A DNA stretch of 64,000 nt from Sulfurimonas sp. (GTDB taxonomy: Bacteria > Campylobacterota > Campylobacteria > Campylobacterales > Sulfurimonadaceae), in NCBI RefSeq assembly GCF_019429335.1, contig NZ_JAHYJB010000001.1, positions 156,738-220,737 of the forward strand, written 5' to 3'. Below, piece after piece: positions 42,960 through 50,388 of this stretch. Position numbers and translations under genes: made by a program. How positions within the stretch are numbered: position 1 is the first letter of the stretch; each line of letters begins with the position of its first letter. The notes below the pieces were generated by a model, which was given only the letters and a program-made list of their open reading frames with translations, was not told where the DNA came from and did no database searches.

Positions 42960-43937
42960 ATGAGTAAAAATGCAATCAGTACACAAAAAGTAAACTTCAA
43001 AGTATTTCGCTTCAATTCCAATGAAGACTATCTGCCATACTATGAAAACTACACTATGGATGTCACAAGCGAAGAGGTTGTTTTAGATATTTTAAACAGA
43101 ATCAAATGGGATTACGACGGTAGTTTTTCATACCGCAGAAGCTGCCGCCACGGTATCTGTGGAGCATGTGCCATAAAAGTAAACGGACGCTCAACTCTTG
43201 CATGTAAAGAGAGTATGACGACTATGATAGAGTATTTTGGAAACGATATCACTCTTGAGCCGCTAAGCACAAAAAGAGCTGTCAAAGATATGATTATCGA
43301 CAAGGCTGACTTCTGGGAGAAACATGCTGCGGTTACTCCGTATCTTGTTGCTGATATAGATGAGTGCCCGTCTAGCGAAAATCTTGTATCTCCTCATGAT
43401 GCAGAAGAGCTAAACGAAGCAGATTTATGTATCCAGTGCGGTGCGTGTCACTACGCTTGTCCTGTGGTTGAGGTAAACAGCGACTTCTTCGGTCCTGCGG
43501 CTTTTGCTGCGGCTTACCGTTTTGAAGCAGATGTTCGTGACAGTGACACAGAGAGACTTGCAAATGTAAACGAAGAGAAACAGGGCGTTTGGGACTGTGC
43601 TAAATGTTTTGAGTGTGCAGAAGTTTGTCCAAAAGAGATTAACCCGATTGAGAAGATTACAAAACTTCACCAGATGACATTTAAAAAAGGTGTTGCAAAG
43701 AACAATGTTGCAACTCGCCATGCAGTTGGTTTCTTTCACTCAATCAAAAGACACGGTCTGCTCGATGAGGGCGGTTTGGTGCTCTACTCTGAGGGTCCAT
43801 CTATTGTAAAACATATTCCTGTTGCACTTCAAATGTTTAGAAAAGGCAAAATAATCATGCCTTGGAATATGCCAAAATCGGATAAGCTTGATGAAATTAA
43901 AAAGCTTATAAAATCATCATCAACTGTTAAGTTCTAG
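42960..43937 (+). CDS. sdhB: Succinate dehydrogenase/fumarate reductase iron-sulfur subunit
   Basis: CRHGICGACAIKVNGRSTLAC, CIQCGACHYACPVV, CAKCFECAEVCPKEI. Confidence 0.95.
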   Translation: MSKNAISTQKVNFKVFRFNSNEDYLPYYENYTMDVTSEEVVLDILNRIKWDYDGSFSYRRSCRHGICGACAIKVNGRSTLACKESMTTMIEYFGNDITLEPLSTKRAVKDMIIDKADFWEKHAAVTPYLVADIDECPSSENLVSPHDAEELNEADLCIQCGACHYACPVVEVNSDFFGPAAFAAAYRFEADVRDSDTERLANVNEEKQGVWDCAKCFECAEVCPKEINPIEKITKLHQMTFKKGVAKNNVATRHAVGFFHSIKRHGLLDEGGLVLYSEGPSIVKHIPVALQMFRKGKIIMPWNMPKSDKLDEIKKLIKSSSTVKF

Positions 43938-43947
43938 GAGTAGTTAT

Positions 43948-44829
43948 ATGAAAAAATTAAAATACGCACTTTTTACAGGATGTACAGCAAAACAGAGTAC
44001 TCCTGAGCAGATGATGTCAACTCTGGCTGTTGCTAAAAAACTAAATATTGAGCTGGTAGAACTAACTGAAGCTTCTTGCTGCGGAGCTTCTCACTTGCAA
44101 GATTATGATGATTTTTTATCGCTTGTATTAAACGCTAGAAATATAGCTTATGCTGAAAAACACGGTCTTACAATGGTTACAATCTGTAATACATGTCAAT
44201 TAAATACGGCTATGACAAAACATAGACTGGATAAAAATCCAGAGCTAAAAGCAAGAGTAAACGAGAAGCTTGCAGAGGTTGGTTTAGAGTACAAAGGTAC
44301 ATCAAACATTATCCACTTCTTGTATGCTATCATCGATGATTTTGGACTAGACAAAATCAAAGAGATGGTTGTAAGACCTCTAAGAGAGTTCAACATCGCT
44401 CCGTTTTACGGCTGTCACAACATCCGCCCTTCTGAGCTTCATGATGAGTCTCATAAACAAAAAGAGAATCCTTACAACCCTACTTCGCTAGATGACCTTA
44501 TCATCGCATGCGGCGGTATGAATGTTGATTATGAAGAGAAGAACAAGTGCTGCGGTTTCCACGTTGAACTTCAGGCTCCACATACTGCAGCTGTTCTTAC
44601 GGGAAATGCGATTGCAGGTGCAACCGACCAAAATGCAGATATGATGGTAACACCTTGCCCTCTTTGTCACCTAAAACTAGACACACAGACAAAACATGCT
44701 TCTGAAGCGATAGGCAGAGAAGTTTCACTTCCTGTTCTTCATATGCAGCAGATGGTAGGTCTGGCACTTGGATGCAGCCCTGCAGAACTTGGCCTAAAAC
44801 ACCACATTACAGATGTAAACTTCATCTAA
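43948..44829 (+). CDS. sdhE: SdhE-type (heterodisulfide reductase B-like, CCG-domain) subunit
   Basis: Two CCG motifs (EASCCGASH, NKCCGFHVEL) with upstream Cys (FTGCTAKQ, FYGCHNIRP). Confidence 0.92.
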   Translation: MKKLKYALFTGCTAKQSTPEQMMSTLAVAKKLNIELVELTEASCCGASHLQDYDDFLSLVLNARNIAYAEKHGLTMVTICNTCQLNTAMTKHRLDKNPELKARVNEKLAEVGLEYKGTSNIIHFLYAIIDDFGLDKIKEMVVRPLREFNIAPFYGCHNIRPSELHDESHKQKENPYNPTSLDDLIIACGGMNVDYEEKNKCCGFHVELQAPHTAAVLTGNAIAGATDQNADMMVTPCPLCHLKLDTQTKHASEAIGREVSLPVLHMQQMVGLALGCSPAELGLKHHITDVNFI

Positions 44830-44863
44830 AACAAAAGACAGAGAGATCTCCTCTTTGTTTTTT
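44830..44863 (+). terminator. Rho-independent terminator after sdhABE
   Basis: AACAAAAGAcagagagatctccTCTTTGTT followed by TTTT. Confidence 0.65.
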
Positions 44864-45025
44864 AAACTTTTTAACTCTTACCCGCCAATTCCCAGACCGC
44901 AACAAAACGAGCAGAATCCATCAAGGTTATCAATAAGCAAGATTTTAAAAATGGAAATATTACTGTACAATAAGTTTATCTGCAATGCTACAACATTTCA
45001 GCTATTTCAAATTCAGGAGTCCAAT

Positions 45026-45241
45026 ATGGAAAAAAGTTTAGGAACTGTAATAAAAATTATTGGTCTTATCCTTGCAGTTGCAGGAATTGGTTTTGCAGTA
45101 TGGGGCTATTAGTTGTCAGGCTCTGTCGGTTCACAAGTAACACAAGCTGTTACGGGTGCAGATACAGATAAAGTAATGACTTATTATATTCTTGGTGCTG
45201 TCAGTTTTGTTGTTGGCATGTATCTTTTTCGTAAAAATTAA
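45026..45241 (+). pseudogene. DUF3185-like small membrane protein gene with in-frame TAG (nonsense-interrupted or recoded)
   Basis: MEKSLGTVIKIIGLILAVAGIGFAVWGY*LSGSVGSQVTQAVTGADTDKVMTYYILGAVSFVVGMYLFRKN*. Same 71-codon length as the intact paralog at 49443-49658; TAG at 45110-45112. Confidence 0.8.
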
Positions 45242-45328
45242 GAAAAAAGTATATTAAGGCTTTACAAAATGAGGTTTTTATGGACACTGTTTCAAGAAAA
45301 ATCTTACTAAACAACATGGAGAAATAGT

Positions 45329-45475
45329 ATGCTTGAAACTATTGCAATAATTTTAGTCATCCTTTGGCTATTAGGATTTACCACTTCATATACTATGGGA
45401 GGATTTATCCATATTCTCTTAGTTATTGCACTTGTGGTTATTCTAGTTCGTGTTATTCAAGGAAGACGGCTCTAA
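45329..45475 (+). CDS. lmo0937-family small membrane protein, 48 aa
   Basis: Manual translation MLETIAIILVILWLLGFTTSYTMGGFIHILLVIALVVILVRVIQGRRL*. Not in the ORF track. Confidence 0.8.
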   Translation: MLETIAIILVILWLLGFTTSYTMGGFIHILLVIALVVILVRVIQGRRL

Positions 45476-45558
45476 AGAGTCGTAGGGAGCTCTCCCTAAA
45501 ACAAAGCAAAACAGGGCGAGCCAGGTCAGGTAAGTTATGGTGCTTGAGATCATCTCAA
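45466..45558. repeat. Serial hairpins downstream of the lmo0937-like gene
   Basis: ACGGCTCT-AA-AGAGTCGT (45466-45483), TAGGGA-GCTC-TCCCTA (45483-45498), TTGAGATCATCTCAA (45544-45558). Confidence 0.5.
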
Positions 45559-45643
45559 AAAGATATTGAAAGTAGTTGGGATTCACTTCGTGCGTACGTG
45601 AAAAGGCTCTTGATGAGATCAATGAAATTAAAAAGGATATCAA

Positions 45644-45808
45644 ATGAAAAAAAGTCTAATGTTTATAATAGTTCTGTTTGTAACACTCATGGCTAGTGGT
45701 TGTAGTGAGACATGGCAAGGTGCAAAAAAAGATACGTCTGACAATGCTGAGTGGAGCAAGGACAAGGTCAATGAAGGGGCCGAATATATAGAGAAAAAAA
45801 CCGATTGA
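45644..45808 (+). CDS. Entericidin-like small lipoprotein, 54 aa
   Basis: Manual translation MKKSLMFIIVLFVTLMASGCSETWQGAKKDTSDNAEWSKDKVNEGAEYIEKKTD*; lipobox LMASGC; upstream aaGGAtatca. Not in the ORF track. Confidence 0.75.
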   Translation: MKKSLMFIIVLFVTLMASGCSETWQGAKKDTSDNAEWSKDKVNEGAEYIEKKTD

Positions 45809-45839
45809 TTCTAGGTTACAGCGGTTTAATTTTAGCTTT

Positions 45840-46658
45840 TTAGGCGTTTGTTGTTATATGCGGGATATGTTCAGAAAAATAGACTCTATTGCGTCCATTT
45901 TCTTTTGCTTGGTACATCGCAATATCGGCGTATTTAAAAATCTCTTCGGAGCTGTTTTCGTGCTTAACGAACAGCACTACGCCGATACTTACCGTACAAT
46001 GGTGTTCTATCGTACCTTCTTTGCCCTCTTTTTGTGTGCATGTCAGTAAAAAAGGCTCCGCCAATGAGGCTCGAATTTTTTCGGCTACAATGCCGGCTTG
46101 AGTAATAGAGCGTTCTTTATCCACATCCAGCTCACTGAGCATCACTACGAATTCATCACCGCCAAAACGTGCGACTGTATCCATTTCGCGGACACACATA
46201 GTGATACGACGACCAACTTCTATGAGAAGCAAATCTCCCATATCGTGTCCGTGAGTATCGTTGAGCAGTTTAAAGTTGTCCAAATCCATAAACATAACTG
46301 CACCGTAACGCCCGCTCCGCTTACTCCCACTCATCGCTTGTCCCAAACGGTCATTTAGCAGGCGGCGATTGGGGAGTTGCGTCAAGGTGTCATAGTAGGC
46401 AAAGTTGCGAATACTGTTTTCACTTTCACGCAAGGCACGGGTTATTTTCTCATTTTCAGCCAGTGCAGCTTCTAGCTCTTCGGTACGACGACGTATCTGA
46501 TCTTCAAGGGTAATCGCGGTTTGGAACAGATTAAAGTCAGATTCCTCCATGCTTATATTTAGTTCGGCACGGTTCATCAGTGCCCTAATAATTTTATTTA
46601 GACGTGTGATTTCAAGCTGCATACTCTCTTCGTTTGTACCGGAACCCTTTTTAGACAT
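45840..46658 (-). CDS. Diguanylate cyclase (coiled coil plus GGDEF)
   Basis: YYDTLTQLPNRRLLNDRL, VMFMDLDNFKLLNDTHGHDMGD, intact VARFGGDEFVVML, RxxD (REMD) five residues upstream of GGDEF. Confidence 0.94.
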   Translation of the reverse strand: MSKKGSGTNEESMQLEITRLNKIIRALMNRAELNISMEESDFNLFQTAITLEDQIRRRTEELEAALAENEKITRALRESENSIRNFAYYDTLTQLPNRRLLNDRLGQAMSGSKRSGRYGAVMFMDLDNFKLLNDTHGHDMGDLLLIEVGRRITMCVREMDTVARFGGDEFVVMLSELDVDKERSITQAGIVAEKIRASLAEPFLLTCTQKEGKEGTIEHHCTVSIGVVLFVKHENSSEEIFKYADIAMYQAKENGRNRVYFSEHIPHITTNA

Positions 46659-47826
46659 CGTCTGTCACCGTAGCTGACTTGGGTGAAGTACCGATGGCAA
46701 TCCCAGTGAGAGTCTGGTTGACATGTACCCCATGAAACTGTTCGCCGTAGCTTCTAAACCCTATAGTACTGTTGCTTTTGAAAATTTCTCCGACTTGATC
46801 TTTTAATCCGCTCTGCGAGATTTCCAAATTGCGCAGAATACAGTCACAGCCGATGACGAGTTTAGGCTCCCCCACATCTTCGTGAATTTTCTCAAAAGTC
46901 TGCTCCAGATTATTGACCAGACCAACACCGTATGCTACCCTAAGCACTACTCCCTCTTCAATAGCACAATAAAAAGTCAGACTGCCGTCGGGATTGACTT
47001 TCTGGATAGAGCGCACATAGTCGGTACCGTCTATCATCACCACAACAGGCGAAGCGGCAAAACGCATGGGACTGAGTTCATGGATATCAACACCAACCAA
47101 CCTTGCATACTCTTGTGCAGCAGGCAGTCCGTTAATCTCCTTGACGATACGTCTTGCACTGTCTGCCTCTGTAACTACCAGACGTTCATCAGTGGAAATA
47201 AAGTGTTGGGTCTTAAATATCGTGAAGGGTAAAGAGGTGGTGATTAACATCAACACCACACTGTCGGAGTGGAAATGGCCGTTGCTGTATACATGTGTCT
47301 TTTCAAATTTCATATCATCACCTGCAGAACCGCCAAATAGCGCTATCTTCCCCAACGCATACTGCAAGGCATGTGCCACCAGCTCCTCCCGCAAAGACAA
47401 TCCGTCAATCAACATAAATGCGAAGCTGTTATTCTCATTTGCTCTCGGACTTTTGCTTTCAAGCTGCTGTAACAGAGTTTGGGCAAAGTTGTGCCCATGG
47501 GTAATATCAAACTGGTTTAAATGATTCAGCAGCCCGCTGACGGCTGTAAAACTGCTGGATGGAAAACTTGCTCCTGTTAGGCTATGGGTAAGATAACCTG
47601 CCGGTCCTGTTTCTCCTGCCGTGGTGCAGCCCACTACTTGGATTCCGGCAAAAAGGCGGTTCATTTCCGCTGCAATTATATCTAGGTCATATTCACTGGA
47701 ACAAAAAAAAAGTACAAGTTCAATGCTTGGCTGTATCACCCCTTTATGAAACTCCTCTACAGCTTTTTTAGCTTCTGTTGCCTGCGATTGTGCTATACGG
47801 ATATCTTGGATGCTCATCGTAATCAC
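46651..47826 (-). CDS. FIST domain-containing sensory protein
   Basis: FIST_N-like VVGCTTAGETGPAGYLTHSLTGASF, LFGGSAGDDMKFEKTHVYSNG; FIST_C-like IGCDCILRNLE and SNSTIGFRSYGEQFHGVHVNQTLTGIAIG. Confidence 0.9.
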   Translation of the reverse strand: MITMSIQDIRIAQSQATEAKKAVEEFHKGVIQPSIELVLFFCSSEYDLDIIAAEMNRLFAGIQVVGCTTAGETGPAGYLTHSLTGASFPSSSFTAVSGLLNHLNQFDITHGHNFAQTLLQQLESKSPRANENNSFAFMLIDGLSLREELVAHALQYALGKIALFGGSAGDDMKFEKTHVYSNGHFHSDSVVLMLITTSLPFTIFKTQHFISTDERLVVTEADSARRIVKEINGLPAAQEYARLVGVDIHELSPMRFAASPVVVMIDGTDYVRSIQKVNPDGSLTFYCAIEEGVVLRVAYGVGLVNNLEQTFEKIHEDVGEPKLVIGCDCILRNLEISQSGLKDQVGEIFKSNSTIGFRSYGEQFHGVHVNQTLTGIAIGTSPKSATVTDDV

Positions 47827-47977
47827 CTCGTATATTATTATTAAATATCAACTTACAATCATTGTACTCTATTTTTCACCAATATACAAAATCAAGAAAA
47901 TATTTCGATTGATAAAAATGATAAAATGGCACAACTTTGTAACTTTAAAATTACGCCCATATGAAATTACACATTAG

Positions 47978-48009
47978 TATTCTTTTTGAGTAAATTCAGA
48001 TAGAATATT
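47978..48009 (+). promoter_or_regulatory. Repeated promoter-like element upstream of the HD-GYP gene
   Basis: TATTCTTTTTGAGTAAATTcaGATAgAATATT; 19 bp identical plus a similarly spaced GATAnAATATT at 49345-49376. Confidence 0.5.
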
Positions 48010-48086
48010 AAATGAATGATATAGTTATCCCACTTATATGTGAAGTCACTAGTTGAAAATAAGTGAAACTTGGAGGAATGCCCACT

Positions 48087-49340
48087 ATGCCAAAGCACAC
48101 AAATTCTCTGCACAATCAAAATCAAGAGAAAGAGAAACGAGCAGACGAACTAATCATTGCAAACAAAGAACTTGCTTTTCAAAATGAAGAGAAAGAGAAA
48201 CGAGCAGACGAACTAGCCATTGCCAACGAAAATATTGTCAGTCAGCTACAAAATATTCAAGCACTGCAAAAAATTGACAGAGCCATCTTAGGCAGTCAAG
48301 ACTTGGATTTGACTTTACATGTTGTACTTGAGCAAGCCAAATCCGAGTTAAAGGTAGATGCTGCCGCGATACTATTGCTTAGTCCATACTCTCAAATATT
48401 AGAATTTGCTGCCGGCATTGGTTTTCGCAGTAAATCCATTGAGCATTCACGCCTGCGACTAGGTGAGGGAATCGGCGGGCATACCGAGTTGGAAGAAGCT
48501 ATAGTGAGCGTAACTAATTTAGCTGAGAACAGTACGGAATTTGCTCACACCTCACTTCTGGCTAATGAAGGATTTGTCACATACTTCAGGGCCCCAATCA
48601 TTTTTAAAGGTGAAGTTCGGGGTGTACTGGAAGTATTTCATCGATTACCGTTCACACCAGACCAAGATTGGCTGAATTTTTTGGAGATATTAGCCGGTCA
48701 AGCTGCCATTGCCGTAGATAGTGCCACTAACCTTACTAAATTACAAAACGCCAACAGAGAGTTATTCAATGCGTATGATTCTACTCTTGAGGGCTGGTCA
48801 CGCGCGCTGGATTTGCGCGATAATGAAACAGAGGGTCACAGCCAGCGCGTGACCGAGATGACTATAAAACTTGCAAAAATGGCGGGAGTAAATGAAGCGG
48901 AATTAGTACACGTGCGGCGTGGTGCCCTTTTACATGACATTGGTAAGATGGGCATACCTGACAATATCCTCCTCAAACCTGATAAGTTGAGTGAGGAAGA
49001 GTGGATTATTATGAGAAAACATCCCTTTTTTGCCTTTAAATTACTCTCACCAATTGCCTATTTACGCCCCGCGCTAGACATACCGTATTGCCACCATGAA
49101 AAATGGGACGGAAGCGGTTATCCACGCGGACTAAAAGGCGAGCAAATTCCACTAGCTGCCCGCCTTTTCGCTGTTGTAGATATATGGGACGCCCTACGCT
49201 CTGACCGCCCGTATCGTAAAAGCTGGACGGCAGAGAAAGTGATTGGATATATCAAATCGCTCTCAGGAACTCATCTTGAGCCAAGTTCGGTGGAGTTATT
49301 TATGAAAATGATTAGCGAAGATGAGATAGACGTAAACTAG
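48087..49340 (+). CDS. GAF/HD-GYP cyclic di-GMP phosphodiesterase
   Basis: GAF region; HDIGKMGIPDNILLKPDKLSEEEW, HHEKWDGSGYPRGLKGEQIPLAARLFAVVDIWDALRSDRPYR. Start chosen after GGAGG; alternative GTG at 48063. Confidence 0.92.
   Translation: MPKHTNSLHNQNQEKEKRADELIIANKELAFQNEEKEKRADELAIANENIVSQLQNIQALQKIDRAILGSQDLDLTLHVVLEQAKSELKVDAAAILLLSPYSQILEFAAGIGFRSKSIEHSRLRLGEGIGGHTELEEAIVSVTNLAENSTEFAHTSLLANEGFVTYFRAPIIFKGEVRGVLEVFHRLPFTPDQDWLNFLEILAGQAAIAVDSATNLTKLQNANRELFNAYDSTLEGWSRALDLRDNETEGHSQRVTEMTIKLAKMAGVNEAELVHVRRGALLHDIGKMGIPDNILLKPDKLSEEEWIIMRKHPFFAFKLLSPIAYLRPALDIPYCHHEKWDGSGYPRGLKGEQIPLAARLFAVVDIWDALRSDRPYRKSWTAEKVIGYIKSLSGTHLEPSSVELFMKMISEDEIDVN
48126..48251 (+). repeat. Two 63-nt (21-aa) coiled-coil repeats within the HD-GYP gene
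   Basis: EKEKRADELIIANKELAFQNE / EKEKRADELAIANENIVSQLQ; gagaaagagaaacgagcagacgaacta occurs at 48126 and 48189. Confidence 0.8.
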
Positions 49341-49344
49341 CAAT

Positions 49345-49376
49345 TATTCTTTTTGAGTAAATTGGGATACAATATT
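49345..49376 (+). promoter_or_regulatory. Repeated promoter-like element upstream of the intact DUF3185-like gene
   Basis: TATTCTTTTTGAGTAAATTggGATAcAATATT; second copy of the element at 47978-48009. Confidence 0.5.
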
Positions 49377-49442
49377 TGTAAAATAAATAGTTAGCTCTTA
49401 AGAGTGCAAACATTTTGTTTTATTAAACTATAGGAGTTTATT

Positions 49443-49658
49443 ATGGCAGCAGGTTCAGGAAGTACAATTAGGGTTGCAGGAATTATTCTCGTGGTTATAG
49501 GTATTGGAGTTGCAGTGTGGGGATATCAACTATCTACCTCTGTCGGTTCACAGGTAACACAGGCTGTTACAGGCTCAGATACAGACAAAGTGATGACTTA
49601 TTACATTGCCGGCGCTGCGAGTTTTTTTGTCGGTCTACTCCTTTTGGCTAAAAGATAG
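49443..49658 (+). CDS. DUF3185-like small membrane protein (intact paralog)
   Basis: MAAGSGSTIRVAGIILVVIGIGVAVWGYQLSTSVGSQVTQAVTGSDTDKVMTYYIAGAASFFVGLLLLAKR; SVGSQV...TGSDTDK motif. Confidence 0.8.
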   Translation: MAAGSGSTIRVAGIILVVIGIGVAVWGYQLSTSVGSQVTQAVTGSDTDKVMTYYIAGAASFFVGLLLLAKR

Positions 49659-49695
49659 AAAAAAAGGCACCAAAGTTGGCTGGGTAGCCAAGACT

Positions 49696-50229
49696 CTACT
49701 TAGCCTTCGGTCTAAAAGCCTTTATAATATCCTCATTTGTCTCGATATAAGGACCTTCTATAAGGTCTATACAGTACGGCACGGCAGGAAATACCGCATC
49801 AAGACACTCTCTTATAGACTTCGGTTTTCCAGGCAGATTTATGATAAGGCTTTTGCCTCTGATACCAGCACTCTGGCGAGATAAAATAGCAGTCGGCACA
49901 TACTGCAGGCTTACCTGACGCATAAGCTCGCCAAATCCAGGCATCATCTTTTGACATACATTCTCAGTTGCTTCAGGAGTTACGTCACGAAGTGCAGGAC
50001 CTGTTCCGCCCGTAGTAACTACCAAACAGCACTCCTCGCTATCGCAAAGCTCTATCATGGTGTGTTCTATCATATCCTGCTCGTCTGGGATACATCTGTA
50101 TACTATCTCAAACTCGCTTTTTAAATAATCTTTCATAGTATCTTGGATAGCCACTCCAGAGATATCTTCATATATCCCTTTGCTTGCTCTGTCACTTGCT
50201 GTTATAACGCCTATTTTTATCTTGCTCAT
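49696..50229 (-). CDS. mog: Molybdopterin adenylyltransferase
   Basis: KIGVITASDRASKGIYEDISG, LVVTTGGTGPALRDVTPEAT, LINLPGKPKSIRECLDAVFPAVPYCIDLI. Confidence 0.93.
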   Translation of the reverse strand: MSKIKIGVITASDRASKGIYEDISGVAIQDTMKDYLKSEFEIVYRCIPDEQDMIEHTMIELCDSEECCLVVTTGGTGPALRDVTPEATENVCQKMMPGFGELMRQVSLQYVPTAILSRQSAGIRGKSLIINLPGKPKSIRECLDAVFPAVPYCIDLIEGPYIETNEDIIKAFRPKAK

Positions 50230-50299
50230 ATACATTCTCCTAGTTAGTTATTTACCTTACGTACTTTTCATAAAAGTATCTAAAACACATTGTAATTCT

Positions 50300-50381
50300 C
50301 GAAAAACAAAGTTTTTCGTAGCTTTAGGGGGTTGTAGGGACATCTGTCCCTGCCACTAAAACGGACGTGTTCGTTTTAGTG
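50300..50381. repeat. Array of three consecutive inverted repeats (hairpins)
   Basis: CGAAAAAC-aaa-GTTTTTCG (50300-50318); AGGGACA-tc-TGTCCCT (50336-50351); CACTAAAACGGAC-gt-GTTCGTTTTAGTG (50354-50381). Confidence 0.75.
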
Positions 50382-50388
50382 TGTAACA

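Noticed and set aside
43425-43739. Minus-strand Cys-rich ORF antisense to sdhB
   Set aside because: Arises from reverse reading of the ferredoxin-cysteine codons in sdhB.
44855-45025. 5' part of the ORF-track entry 44855-45112
   Set aside because: Upstream residues do not match the paralog; the real start is probably ATG 45026 after caGGAGt.
47066-47524. 152-aa plus-strand ORF antisense to the FIST gene
   Set aside because: The FIST frame has clear family motifs; the antisense one has none.
50354-50381. Third hairpin at 50354-50381 as a simple terminator of an upstream gene
   Set aside because: No downstream T tract in either direction adequate for a canonical rho-independent terminator, and two other hairpins adjoin it; kept as a finding instead.
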